From positions 52,653 through 116,652 of the forward strand of contig NZ_JAPDDP010000017.1 of assembly GCF_027587195.1 (NCBI RefSeq): a stretch of 64,000 nt of DNA, in the 5' to 3' direction. Under the pieces are notes generated by a model. It did no database searches and was not told the origin of the DNA. It saw only the letters and a list, made by a program, of their open reading frames with translations. The position numbers and the translations under genes are program-made. This stretch comes from Solirubrobacter phytolaccae (GTDB lineage: Bacteria; Actinomycetota; Thermoleophilia; Solirubrobacterales; Solirubrobacteraceae). Below, in pieces: positions 1-7,691 of this stretch; the stretch's first letter is position 1; each line of letters opens with the position of its first letter.

Positions 1-285
1 TCGCGCACGAAGGACCTCGCGGAGGTGTGCCGTCGCGCCGACGTGCTGGTCGCCGCCGTGGGTGTCACGCACCTGATCAAGGGCGACTGGGTCAAGGAGG
101 GCGCCGTCGTCATCGACGTCGGCATGAACCGCCTGGACGGCAAGCTCACCGGCGACGTAGAGTTCGAGGCCGCCTCCGAGCGCGCGCGGCTGATCACGCC
201 GGTGCCCGGTGGCGTGGGTCCGATGACGATCGCGATGCTGCTCCGGAACACGCTCCAGGCCGCCAAGGCGGCTGCGGCGGCCTGA
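1..285 (+). CDS. folD: FolD, C-terminal part (5' end outside window)
   Basis: This is the end of the bifunctional methylenetetrahydrofolate dehydrogenase/cyclohydrolase, a cytosolic NADP-linked enzyme that interconverts methylene-, methenyl- and formyl-tetrahydrofolate. The reading frame is open from base 1. It shows the family's C-terminal signatures: a Rossmann stretch ([20 protein letters not shown]), VVIDVGMNR, and the closing [15 protein letters not shown] motif. The stop (283-285) overlaps the start of the next gene as TGATG, so the downstream membrane genes are probably translationally coupled to it. Identity is firm from the C-terminal motif. The N-terminal catalytic Lys and Tyr lie outside the window. 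Confidence 0.96.
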   Translation, partial: SRTKDLAEVCRRADVLVAAVGVTHLIKGDWVKEGAVVIDVGMNRLDGKLTGDVEFEAASERARLITPVPGGVGPMTIAMLLRNTLQAAKAAAAA

Positions 286-665
286 TGCGCAAAGCCGAGC
301 CGATAGCCGGGCTCGGCGGCGCCGCGCTGCTCGTCGCGGCGATCCTGCACTGGGGCGAGGACATGGGGGCGGTCCAGGCCGTCGTCCTGATCGCCTTCGC
401 GCTGCTGTTCCTGGCCGTGCCGATCGTCAGCGTCGCGACCTCCGGGCCGACGAAGGCGGTCGCCGCCGCGGTCCTGGCGAGCGCGTTCGGCTGGATCCCG
501 CTGCTGATCACCGTGCTCCAGCTGCTGTTCGGCGACGGCGGCTGGGTGTCGCCGCTGGCCGCGCTCGTCGGCTGGGTCGGCTCGTGGCTGTCCCTGCGCG
601 ACGAGTCCACGCCCGGAGCGACCGTCCCCGAAGTGCCCCGGCGCACCGCGCCCCATGCCGGCTAG
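285..665 (+). CDS. Four-helix membrane protein, first (divergent) module of a tandem family
   Basis: This is a 126-residue hydrophobic protein of unknown function with about four predicted membrane helices. Its opening (GLGGAALLVAAILHWGED) resembles the opening of the next three proteins, each of which begins LGGLxLL followed by a WY or WG pair after the first helix. I read it as the most diverged member of a local family. ATG 285 overlaps the folD stop and the 3' end overlaps the next gene by 11 bases. The C-terminal tail is hydrophilic (about residues 105-126). No catalytic motif is visible, so no function is assigned. Confidence 0.75.
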   Translation: MRKAEPIAGLGGAALLVAAILHWGEDMGAVQAVVLIAFALLFLAVPIVSVATSGPTKAVAAAVLASAFGWIPLLITVLQLLFGDGGWVSPLAALVGWVGSWLSLRDESTPGATVPEVPRRTAPHAG

Positions 666-1032
666 GGCGTTCACCGCGCTCGGCGGCCTCGTGCTGCTCG
701 CCTCGCTCTTGATGCCCTGGTACGACGCCGGCTTCGTGGTCTCCGCCATCGGCCCCGACGGGACGAGCACCTACGGCGGCATCGTGTCGGCCTGGGAGGC
801 ATTCGCCGTCTTCGACGTGCTGCTGGCGACGCTCGCGATCGCGACCGTCCTGCTCGCCTTCCGCCGGCTCGCGGCACCCGCGACCGCGTTCGCCGCCCTC
901 GCAACCGTGCTGATCGCGTTGAAGCTGGTCTGGCGCCCGGACGGCTGGGGTACGACCTACGGCGTGTGGATCGCCCTCGCCGCCTCGCTCGCCACCCTCG
1001 TCGCCGCGCGCGGGATCGGTGCGCGCACGTAG
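655..1032 (+). CDS. Four-helix membrane protein of the WY tandem family
   Basis: This 125-residue membrane protein has unknown function. The visible pattern is helix 1 ending LMPWYDAG, a short extracytoplasmic loop, then SAWEAFAVFDVLLATLAIA (helix 2), helix 3, a polar segment WRPDGWGTTYG and helix 4. The same order of elements recurs in the proteins at 1019-1417 and twice in 1404-2150. It overlaps both neighbours (11 and 14 bases), consistent with a single coupled transcript. No ligand-binding or catalytic residue is recognisable. The paired Trp and Tyr at the end of helix 1 are the most constant feature. Confidence 0.8.
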   Translation: MPARAFTALGGLVLLASLLMPWYDAGFVVSAIGPDGTSTYGGIVSAWEAFAVFDVLLATLAIATVLLAFRRLAAPATAFAALATVLIALKLVWRPDGWGTTYGVWIALAASLATLVAARGIGART

Positions 1033-1417
1033 GGCGCTCATCGCGGTCGGCGCGCTCGCGGTCCTCGGGTCCCTGTGGCTCGTCTGGTACGGCCTCGCGC
1101 CGGACGTCGTGGCCCAGAGCGGTGAGAGCATCGAGCTGAGCCTCGAGGACGACGAGGCGTACACGGCGTGGCGCCTGTTCACGCTCGTCGACCTCGCGCT
1201 GGCGGCGCTGTCGGTCGCGCTGATCGTCGTCACGACCCGGCCCGCCGCGGTCTGGGCGTGGCGATTGCTCGCCACCGCGACGCTCGCGCTCGTCGCCTTC
1301 CGCATGGTCGAGCCGCCCGAGGGGCTCGAGCCCAGCTGGGGCGCGCTCCTCGCCCTCGCCGGCGGTTTGCTCGCCGCGATCCTCGCGTGGCTCCCGAGGT
1401 CCGATGCCACGCGTTGA
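1019..1417 (+). CDS. Four-helix membrane protein of the WY tandem family
   Basis: This 132-residue membrane protein has unknown function and is a paralogue of its neighbours. Helix 1 ends LWLVWYGLAPDV. It is followed by an acidic loop (LSLEDDEA), TAWRLFTLVDLALAALSVAL as helix 2, and a C-terminal part with MVEPPEGLEPSWG before helix 4. The acidic loop after helix 1 is longer than in the previous copy. GTG 1019 is used, inside the previous gene, and the 3' end overlaps the next gene by 14 bases. Function is not inferable from sequence alone. Confidence 0.8.
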   Translation: MRARRALIAVGALAVLGSLWLVWYGLAPDVVAQSGESIELSLEDDEAYTAWRLFTLVDLALAALSVALIVVTTRPAAVWAWRLLATATLALVAFRMVEPPEGLEPSWGALLALAGGLLAAILAWLPRSDATR

Positions 1418-2150
1418 GCGACTCGGCGGGCTGATCCTGCTCGTCTCGCTCTTCCTGCCGTGGTACGGCAACCACGCGGCCGTCGTCGGGACCGAGCAGG
1501 GCATCCACGTGCTGGTCAGCGGCTTCGGCACGGCCTGGGAGGCGTTCTCGGGGTTCGACATCGTCCTGGCGGTGCTCGCGGTCGCGGTCGTCCTCACACC
1601 GCGCGGCCGCGCGCTGGTGGGGCTCGCGGCGCTCGTGGTCGTCGCCCACCTCCTGCTCGACCGGCCGGAAGAGGGCTTCGCGCCGCCGGTCTACGGCGCC
1701 TGGATCGGGCTCGCGGGCGCGCTGCTCGCCGCCTGGCCGAGCACGCGCGACTGGCGTGTGCTCGCGGCCGGGGCGGGAGGCGTCGCCCTGCTCGTCTCGC
1801 TCTCCACCCGCTGGTACTTGGCGCCCTGGCCGAACGAGTCGGGGATCGAGTTTCCCCCGAGCGACTGGGACCGGTTCCTGATCGTCCCTCGGAGCGGGTG
1901 GGACGCGCTGCTGGTGGTCGACCTCGCCCTGGCCGCGCTGGCGCTGCTCGTGCTCGGCGTCGCGCTGACCCGTTCGGCCACGGTGCAGTCGGTCGCCCGC
2001 GCGGTCGGCTGGCTCGCGATCGTGCTCGTCGCGGCGCGGATCGTGTTCGAACCCGACGACACGAAGCTGGCCTACGGCGCATACGTGGCCCTGGCAGCGG
2101 CGGCACTGGCCTGGGCGGCCACCTGGGTACCGCAACGCGCCGCCGCCTAA
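1404..2150 (+). CDS. Double-length membrane protein: two fused WY four-helix modules
   Basis: This 248-residue protein contains two copies of the module seen in the preceding genes. Copy 1 (about residues 1-118) has LGGLILLVSLFLPWYGN, TAWEAFSGFDIVLAVLAVAV and LLDRPEEGF. Copy 2 (about 120-248) has GGVALLVSLSTRWYLAPW, SGWDALLVVDLALAALALLV and IVFEPDDTKLAYG. About eight membrane helices are expected. The fusion suggests the modules work as an assembly of repeats in the membrane. It is the last gene before gatC, with an 11-base gap. The function is unknown. Confidence 0.82.
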   Translation: MPRVERLGGLILLVSLFLPWYGNHAAVVGTEQGIHVLVSGFGTAWEAFSGFDIVLAVLAVAVVLTPRGRALVGLAALVVVAHLLLDRPEEGFAPPVYGAWIGLAGALLAAWPSTRDWRVLAAGAGGVALLVSLSTRWYLAPWPNESGIEFPPSDWDRFLIVPRSGWDALLVVDLALAALALLVLGVALTRSATVQSVARAVGWLAIVLVAARIVFEPDDTKLAYGAYVALAAAALAWAATWVPQRAAA

Positions 2151-2153
2151 CAT
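2148..2153 (+). promoter_or_regulatory. Possible -10 box for gatCAB, near-leaderless
   Basis: A TAACAT hexamer ends eight bases before the gatC ATG (2162). The same TAxxxT box placed 7 to 9 bases before a start is seen at several genes in this window, which suggests transcripts starting at or just before the initiation codon. No Shine-Dalgarno sequence is visible before gatC. The start site is inferred, not shown. Confidence 0.35.
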
Positions 2154-2161
2154 GCGCGGGA

Positions 2162-2449
2162 ATGCTCAGCAGCGACCAGGTCCTCCATGTCGCCCGCCTT
2201 GCCCGCCTCGAGCTCACCCCCGAGGAGGTCGAGCGCTTCGGCGGCGAACTCTCCAAAGTCCTTGATCACATCGAGCTGATCGGTCAGCTCGATCTCGAAG
2301 ACGTCCAGCCCACCTCGCACGTGATCGACGTCGAGAACGCGCTGCGCGCGGACGTGCCGCGTCCGTCGCTGCCCGTCGAGAAGGCGCTCGCAAGCGCCCC
2401 GGACGCCGCCGACGGCGGCTTCCGCGTTCCGAGCCCGGGCGCGTCATGA
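2162..2449 (+). CDS. gatC: Asp-tRNA(Asn)/Glu-tRNA(Gln) amidotransferase subunit C
   Basis: GatC is the 95-residue linker subunit that clamps GatA to GatB in the cytosolic complex converting mischarged Glu-tRNA(Gln) and Asp-tRNA(Asn) to Gln-tRNA and Asn-tRNA. The family pattern is clear: VLHVARLARLELTPEE near the N-terminus, then LDHIELIGQLDLEDVQPTSH and the C-terminal LRADVPRPSL stretch. Length is typical. The stop overlaps gatA as ATGA. Order gatC-gatA-gatB matches the usual operon. Confidence 0.96.
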   Translation: MLSSDQVLHVARLARLELTPEEVERFGGELSKVLDHIELIGQLDLEDVQPTSHVIDVENALRADVPRPSLPVEKALASAPDAADGGFRVPSPGAS

Positions 2450-3855
2450 TCGAGCTGACCGCCAAGCAGGCCGCCGACGCCATCCGGTCCGGCGAGCTCG
2501 ACGCCGCCGAGTACTTCGAGTTCTACCGCCAGCGCGCGGCCAAGGACCCGTACAACTCCTACGTCTGGGTCGCGGACGAGACGCCGGCCGAGATCGACAC
2601 GAGCAAGCCGTTCGCCGGCGTGCCGATCGCGATCAAGGACCTCTTCTGCACCGAGGGCATCCCGAGCCAGGCCGGCTCGAAGATCCTCGAGGACTACCGC
2701 CCGCCGTACAGCGCGACGTCGGTCAAGAAGCTCACGACGGAAGCCGGCAGCACGCTCCTGGGCAAGACGAACCAGGACGAGTTCGCGATGGGCTCCTCCA
2801 CGGAGAACTCCGCCTACGGCCCGACGCTGAACCCGTGGGACACCACGCGCGTCCCGGGCGGCTCCTCCGGCGGCTCCGCGGCGGTCGTCGCGGGCGCCAC
2901 GGCCCCGTGGTCGATCGGCACGGACACCGGCGGCTCGATCCGCCAGCCCGCTGCGCTGACCGGCATCGTCGGGCTGAAGCCCACGTACGGCGCGATCTCC
3001 CGCTACGGGATGATCGCCTTCGCGTCGAGCCTGGACCAGGCCGGCACGTTCACGCGCGACGTCACGGACACGGCGATGCTGTTGTCCGCGATGGTCGGCG
3101 CCGACCCGTGCGACCAGACGAGCCTCGGCCTGCCCGAGCCCGTCCGCCTCCCGACCGCCGACAGCCTCAAGGGCATCCGCCTCGGCGTGCCGGAGGAGCT
3201 CTCCGGCGAGGGCATCGAGGAGGGCGTGCTGAAGGCGTTCAACGAGACGCTGGAGCTGGCCAAGCAGCTCGGCGCGACCGTCGAGACCACGCACCTGCCG
3301 CACGCGCCGCACGGCCTCGCCGCGTACTACCTGATCGCTCCGGCCGAGTGCTCCTCGAACCTCGCCCGCTACGACGGCGTCCGGTTCGGCTTCCGCAAGC
3401 AGGCCGACACGCTCCTGGACATGTACAACCAGACGCGTGAGGCGGGCTTCGGCGCGGAGGTCAAGCGCCGGATCATGCTCGGCACCTACGCGCTGTCCTC
3501 GGGCTACTACGACGCCTACTACGGTCGCGCGCAGAAGGTCCGCACGCTGATCGCCCAGGACTTCAAGAACGCGTTCGGCGACTTCGACTTCATCGTCACG
3601 CCGACGGCGCCGGGTGTCGCGTTCGAGCTCAACTCGAAGACCTCCGACCCGCTCGCCATGTACCTGAACGACTTCTGCACCGTGCCGATGTCGCTCGCCG
3701 GCATCCCTGCGATCTCGATCCCGAACGGGCTCTCCGAAGGGCTGCCGGTCGGCTTCCAGATCGCCGGTCCCGCGTTCAGCGAGAACCGCATCCTCGACGC
3801 GGCGCTCGCCCTCGAGAAGGCCATCGGCTTCGACGGAAGCAAGGCGTACGCATGA
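2446..3855 (+). CDS. gatA: Asp/Glu-tRNA amidotransferase subunit A (amidase)
   Basis: GatA is the glutaminase subunit of GatCAB. It frees ammonia from glutamine, which travels to GatB for transamidation. The 469-residue length is usual. The amidase-signature triad is visible: Lys near residue 64 (VPIAIKDLF), the cis-Ser in GGSSGGSAAVVAG near 140, and the nucleophile Ser near 164 in GTDTGGSIRQPA. It overlaps gatC and gatB by four bases each, so the three subunits are probably made in fixed ratio. Confidence 0.97.
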   Translation: MIELTAKQAADAIRSGELDAAEYFEFYRQRAAKDPYNSYVWVADETPAEIDTSKPFAGVPIAIKDLFCTEGIPSQAGSKILEDYRPPYSATSVKKLTTEAGSTLLGKTNQDEFAMGSSTENSAYGPTLNPWDTTRVPGGSSGGSAAVVAGATAPWSIGTDTGGSIRQPAALTGIVGLKPTYGAISRYGMIAFASSLDQAGTFTRDVTDTAMLLSAMVGADPCDQTSLGLPEPVRLPTADSLKGIRLGVPEELSGEGIEEGVLKAFNETLELAKQLGATVETTHLPHAPHGLAAYYLIAPAECSSNLARYDGVRFGFRKQADTLLDMYNQTREAGFGAEVKRRIMLGTYALSSGYYDAYYGRAQKVRTLIAQDFKNAFGDFDFIVTPTAPGVAFELNSKTSDPLAMYLNDFCTVPMSLAGIPAISIPNGLSEGLPVGFQIAGPAFSENRILDAALALEKAIGFDGSKAYA

Positions 3856-5279
3856 GCACCGAATACGAACCCGTCATCGGGCTGGAGATCCACGTCCAGC
3901 TCAAGACCCGCACGAAGATGTTCTGCGGGTGCGAGCTGAGCTTCGGCGAGGAGCCCAACACGCGCACCTGCCCGGTCTGCCTCGGCCTGCCGGGCACGCT
4001 GCCGGTGACCAACGCCCAGGCCGTCCAGTACGGGATCATGATGGGCCTCGCGCTGGGCTGCGAGATCGCGCCGCGGTCGATCTTCCACCGCAAGAACTAC
4101 TTCTATCCGGACCTCTCCAAGGGCTACCAGATCTCCCAGTACGACATCCCGCTGTGCCTGGGCGGCCAGCTGGGTGACGTGAAGATCCACCGGATCCACC
4201 TGGAGGAGGACGCGGCCAAGCTCGTGCACGTGGGCTCCTCCGGCCGGATCCACGGTTCCGAGGCGTCGGTCGTGGACTACAACCGCGGCGGCACGCCGCT
4301 CGCGGAGATCGTCACCGAGCCGGACATCTACAGCGCCGATCAGGCCCGCGACTGGCTGACCCTGCTGCGCGAGACGCTGCGCCAGCTCGGTGTCAGCGAC
4401 GTGAACATGGAGGAGGGCTCGCTGCGCTGCGACGCCAACGTCTCCATCCGCCCGAAGGGCTCGAAGGCGCTCGGCACCAAGACCGAGCTCAAGAACATGA
4501 ACTCGTTTCGGTTCGTGGCGCAGGGCATCAACGCGGAGATCGCGCGCCAGACGGCCCTGCTGGAGTCCGGCGAGCCGGTCACGCAGGAGACGCTGCACTT
4601 CGACCCCGTCAGCGGCCGCATCAGCTCGCTGCGCTCGAAGGAAGAGGCGCACGACTACCGCTACTTCCCGGAGCCCGACCTCGTCCCGATCGTCCCGACG
4701 CCGGAGATGATGGCGGCCGCCGAGGCCGCGATCCCGGAGCTGCCGGCCGAGCGCGAGGCCCGCTACGAGTCCGACTTCGGCCTCCCGAAGGACACCGCGC
4801 ACCTGTTCGCCTACGAGCCCACCTGGGGCACGTACTTCGAGCGCGTCGCGGTCGAGGGCGACCGTGACGCCAAGGCGGCCGGGATCTGGGTCACCGAGCT
4901 GCGCACGCGCCTCGGTGCCGACGCGGACCCGCACAAGTCGGCGGTCGTCCCGGCCCAGCTGGCGGCGCTGGCGGCCCTCGCGGCCGCCAAGAAGGTCACG
5001 GCGGCCGCGGCCCGCACGGTCCTCGACAAGATGGTCGAGACCGGCGATCACCCCGCCGAGATCGCCGAGGCCGAGGGCCTGACCGCGATGGAGGACTCCG
5101 GCGAGCTCTCCCAGATCGTGGCCAAGGTCATCTCCGAGAACCAGGATGTCGTCGAGCGCATCCGTGGCGGCAACGCCAAGGCGATGGGCGCGCTGGTCGG
5201 CCCGATCATGCGCGAGACCAAGGGCCGCGCGGACGGCGGCGAGGTCAACCGCCTCCTACGCGAGCAGCTCGGCGTCTGA
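3852..5279 (+). CDS. gatB: Asp/Glu-tRNA amidotransferase subunit B
   Basis: GatB activates the misacylated tRNA with ATP and completes the transamidation. It opens with YEPVIGLEIHVQLKTRTKMF. It has the cysteine-rich segment CGCELS...CPVCLGLPG (about residues 25-45), the FHRKNYFYPDLSKGYQISQY motif, and ELKNMNSFR. The C-terminal third (roughly from residue 330) is the helical YqeY-like domain that grips the tRNA. At 475 residues it is full length. Its stop lies at the base of a double hairpin (5279-5336). Confidence 0.97.
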   Translation: MSTEYEPVIGLEIHVQLKTRTKMFCGCELSFGEEPNTRTCPVCLGLPGTLPVTNAQAVQYGIMMGLALGCEIAPRSIFHRKNYFYPDLSKGYQISQYDIPLCLGGQLGDVKIHRIHLEEDAAKLVHVGSSGRIHGSEASVVDYNRGGTPLAEIVTEPDIYSADQARDWLTLLRETLRQLGVSDVNMEEGSLRCDANVSIRPKGSKALGTKTELKNMNSFRFVAQGINAEIARQTALLESGEPVTQETLHFDPVSGRISSLRSKEEAHDYRYFPEPDLVPIVPTPEMMAAAEAAIPELPAEREARYESDFGLPKDTAHLFAYEPTWGTYFERVAVEGDRDAKAAGIWVTELRTRLGADADPHKSAVVPAQLAALAALAAAKKVTAAAARTVLDKMVETGDHPAEIAEAEGLTAMEDSGELSQIVAKVISENQDVVERIRGGNAKAMGALVGPIMRETKGRADGGEVNRLLREQLGV

Positions 5280-5336
5280 CGACGCTCGCCTGGCGGCTCG
5301 CGTCGTTGGGACTATCGCCCAGGGGGCGATAGTCCC
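5279..5336. repeat. Double-hairpin element, copy 1 (after gatB)
   Basis: Two stem-loops follow each other. The first pairs ACGACGC (5279-5285) with GCGTCGT (5300-5306). The second is a perfect 13-bp stem, GGGACTATCGCCC (5308-5320) with GGGCGATAGTCCC (5324-5336), around an AGG loop. No T-run follows, so it is not a textbook intrinsic terminator, though it sits between convergent genes (gatB and 5346-6041). The same architecture and the same 17-base core recur at 41063-41122 with compensating changes in the outer stem. Confidence 0.75.
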
Positions 5337-5345
5337 GCTGGGCGA

Positions 5346-6041
5346 TCAGCGAGCGGCGTGGCCGTGCTTGAGCAGGTACCTCCGGAGCCCCTGATGGTGG
5401 CTTCGGAGGTGCTCCGGCGGCCCCGCGGCCAGGCTGAGGCGCAGATGCTGCGTGTGCGCTTCCAGCAGCGGCCCGGCGAGTAGCTCCAGCTTGTCGCGCG
5501 GCACGGCCACCTGCACGCAGGGCACCGCGGTCGCGGGGTCCCAGGCGAACCCGCCGAGGGAGACCACGTCGTCGATGAGCCCGCGCAGGGCGATCGGGAT
5601 GGCCACGGTCAGCTTGTCCTGGTAGGGCGCCACGCCCGTGAAGACGCCGCCGATGATCTGAAAGCGCCGGCCGTGTTTGATCGGCGTGACGACGGTCCGG
5701 TCCTTGTCGATCGCCTCGCTCGCACGCAGCGCGGCGGCGCAGAACCGGATCGACGTGTCCCGACCTGGACCGGCGAGCGCCCGCTCGACGAGCTCCGCCG
5801 GCTCGAAGTCGGTCCAGAGCGCGCCGCCCGACGACGCTGAGCCCACCGGCGCCGCCTCCTGCTCGATCGCCGCACGCGCCTCCGCGGCCCGCCGGATCAT
5901 GATCTTGTTGCGCGGATGGTCCTGCAGCCCGGCCTCGAAGACCGTCAGGGCCTCGGCGAACCGTCCCTCGTTGAGCAGCCCGATGCCGTGCCGGTTCGTC
6001 GCCACGGGGTCGGATGTCTGAGGTTCGCTCACGACCCCCAC
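5346..6041 (-). CDS. TPR-like hypothetical protein
   Basis: This 231-residue soluble protein has unknown role. Residues about 12-60 (RHGIGLLNEGRFAEALTVFE, then HPRNKIMIRRAAEARAAIEQ) have the spacing of one and a half tetratricopeptide repeats, suggesting a protein-binding segment. The remaining 160 residues (for example FQIIGGVFTGVAPYQDKLTVA and GFAWDPATAVPCVQVAVPRD) form an uncharacterised alpha/beta region with no recognised catalytic motif. There is no signal peptide. The stop is nine bases from the 5308-5336 hairpin. Its start is 58 bases from the highest base of the aldo/keto reductase stop region, so co-transcription with that gene is possible. Confidence 0.7.
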   Translation of the reverse strand: MGVVSEPQTSDPVATNRHGIGLLNEGRFAEALTVFEAGLQDHPRNKIMIRRAAEARAAIEQEAAPVGSASSGGALWTDFEPAELVERALAGPGRDTSIRFCAAALRASEAIDKDRTVVTPIKHGRRFQIIGGVFTGVAPYQDKLTVAIPIALRGLIDDVVSLGGFAWDPATAVPCVQVAVPRDKLELLAGPLLEAHTQHLRLSLAAGPPEHLRSHHQGLRRYLLKHGHAAR

Positions 6042-6056
6042 AGTCGCAGGTCCGAG

Positions 6057-7100
6057 TCAGGCCGCCGTCATCTGCGGGATCCGCGCGGCGATCGCGGCCA
6101 GCTCGCGATCGTCGCTGATTCCCTGGAAGTCGTGCCGGGGCGTGTACGGCGCTTCGAGCGCCTCGATCTCGTCGGGCGTCAGCACGAGGTCGAGAGACGC
6201 GACGGCGTCGTCGATCTGCGCGGCGCTGCTCGCGCCCACCAACGGCGCGGCGACCACCGGCTTGGACCGCAGCCAAGCAAGGGCGACCTGTGCGCGGGAG
6301 ACGCCGCGGGCCTCGGCGATCGCACCGACGGCGGCGACGATCGCGCGGTCGCTGCCGGCCGACGTGTACAGCAGGTCGGCGTACCCGCCGTCGGTCTCGG
6401 CGCGCGCGGTGGCCTTCGCGTCGTCCCACGCGCGGGCGAGCCGGCCGCGGGCGAGCGGGCTCCAGACCACCGTCCCGATGCCTTCCGCGGCGCACAGCGG
6501 GAGCATCTCGCGCTCCTGCTCGCGCGCGAGCAGGTTGTAGTGGTCCTGCATCGACACGAAGCGGTGCCAACCGTGGGCACGCTGGGTGTGCAGCGCTCGG
6601 GAGAACTCCCAGGCGGGCATCGAGGACGCGCCGAGGTACCGGACCTTGCCGGCGGTGACGAGGTCGCTGAGCGCCTCGAGCGTCTCCTCGATCGGCGTGG
6701 AGGGATCGTTGCGATGCGTCTGGTAGAGGTCGATGTAGTCGGTGCCGAGCCGGCGCAGGCTGTGGTCGACCTCGGTCAGGATCGCTTTGCGCGACAAGCC
6801 CTTGCCGTTGGGACCGGACCGCATCGGGTGGCGCAGCTTGGTGGCGATCACGACGCTGTCGCGGTCGGCGAAGTCCCGGAGCGCACGCCCGAGGATCTCC
6901 TCGCTCGACCCCAGCGAGTAGAGGTTGGCGGTGTCGAAGAAGTTGATGCCGGCGTCGAGCGCGTGCCGGATCAGCGGTCGCGCGTCGGCCTCGTCCAGCG
7001 ACCAGATCGGGTGCCCGCGGTCCGGTTCGCCGTACGTCATCGCCCCGATGGCGATCGGGGACACGTCGAGGCCGGTCGCGCCCAGCTTGATGTACTCCAT
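6057..7100 (-). CDS. Aldo/keto reductase
   Basis: This is a 347-residue NADPH-dependent oxidoreductase of the aldo/keto reductase superfamily (AKR, YghZ/Tas-like group) acting in the cytosol on an unknown carbonyl substrate. The catalytic tetrad can be read: Asp and Tyr in NFFDTANLYSLGSSEE, Lys in VVIATKLRHP, and His in YQTHRNDP. A C-terminal cofactor loop (PLVGASSAAQIDDAVASLDL) is also present. It is divergent from a TetR regulator, and two palindromes in the shared gap make it the likely target of that repressor. Substrate cannot be told from sequence. Confidence 0.92.
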   Translation of the reverse strand: MEYIKLGATGLDVSPIAIGAMTYGEPDRGHPIWSLDEADARPLIRHALDAGINFFDTANLYSLGSSEEILGRALRDFADRDSVVIATKLRHPMRSGPNGKGLSRKAILTEVDHSLRRLGTDYIDLYQTHRNDPSTPIEETLEALSDLVTAGKVRYLGASSMPAWEFSRALHTQRAHGWHRFVSMQDHYNLLAREQEREMLPLCAAEGIGTVVWSPLARGRLARAWDDAKATARAETDGGYADLLYTSAGSDRAIVAAVGAIAEARGVSRAQVALAWLRSKPVVAAPLVGASSAAQIDDAVASLDLVLTPDEIEALEAPYTPRHDFQGISDDRELAAIAARIPQMTAA

Positions 7101-7120
7101 GCGGATGCTCCTATGCTCTT

Positions 7121-7136
7121 GCGGAGAGGTCTCCGC
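7121..7136. promoter_or_regulatory. Inverted-repeat operator 1 (AKR/TetR gap)
   Basis: A perfect 7-2-7 palindrome, GCGGAGA-GG-TCTCCGC, lies between the divergent aldo/keto reductase and TetR genes. A second copy with the same CGGAGA...TCTCCG core lies 11 bases away (7147-7160). Paired palindromes in a divergent gap are the usual arrangement for TetR autoregulation. Binding is inferred. Confidence 0.75.
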
Positions 7137-7146
7137 TTGACGATAG

Positions 7147-7160
7147 CGGAGAGTTCTCCG
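7147..7160. promoter_or_regulatory. Inverted-repeat operator 2 (AKR/TetR gap)
   Basis: The palindrome CGGAGA-GT-TCTCCG repeats the core of the 7121-7136 site. It ends three bases before the TetR ATG, so occupancy would block initiation of the regulator's own transcript. Confidence 0.72.
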
Positions 7161-7163
7161 TTT

Positions 7164-7691
7164 ATGCCTCCACGGTCAGACGCCCAACGCAACCGCCTCC
7201 GGATTCTCGAGGTCGCCGCGCAGTCGCTGGCGGACGATCCAGGCACGTCGCTGAACGAGATCGCCAAGCGTGCGCAGGTCGGCCCAGGCACGCTGTACCG
7301 CCACTTTCCGACGCGCGAGGACCTCGTGCTGGCGGTCTACGGGCACGAGGTGGAGCAGCTCAGCGCCGCGGTCGGCCCGCTGCTGGAGGAGCAGCCGCCG
7401 GCGCAGGCGCTGCGCACGTGGTTCCTGCGCCTCGCCGAGCTGATCCACATCAAGCACGGCCTGGGGGAGGCGTTGGACTCCGCCGCCGCCCGTGAGGTGA
7501 TCGACGGGACCTATGCGCCGGTGCTCAGCGCGATCCGGCGGTTGCTCGACGCGGGCGAGCGGTCCGGCGAGCTGCGCGCGGGCCTGGACGAGAGCGACGT
7601 GCTGCTGCTGATGAGCTGCATCTGGCGCGCGGCCGGCCCGGACCAGGCCGAGCGCCTGGCCGACGCGGCGCTACGAGGCGTCTTGCACTAG
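7164..7691 (+). CDS. TetR/AcrR family repressor
   Basis: This is a 175-residue DNA-binding regulator. The N-terminal helix-turn-helix is clear (LRILEVAAQSLADDPGTSLNEIAKRAQVGPGTLYRHFPTREDLVLAVY, about residues 12-60), followed by a helical ligand-binding and dimerisation domain. ATG 7164 is chosen because the palindrome ends just upstream and the protein then starts with a normal short arm (MPPRSDAQRNR). It probably represses itself and the divergent aldo/keto reductase. Its 3' end overlaps the convergent response regulator by 21 bases. Confidence 0.92.
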   Translation: MPPRSDAQRNRLRILEVAAQSLADDPGTSLNEIAKRAQVGPGTLYRHFPTREDLVLAVYGHEVEQLSAAVGPLLEEQPPAQALRTWFLRLAELIHIKHGLGEALDSAAAREVIDGTYAPVLSAIRRLLDAGERSGELRAGLDESDVLLLMSCIWRAAGPDQAERLADAALRGVLH

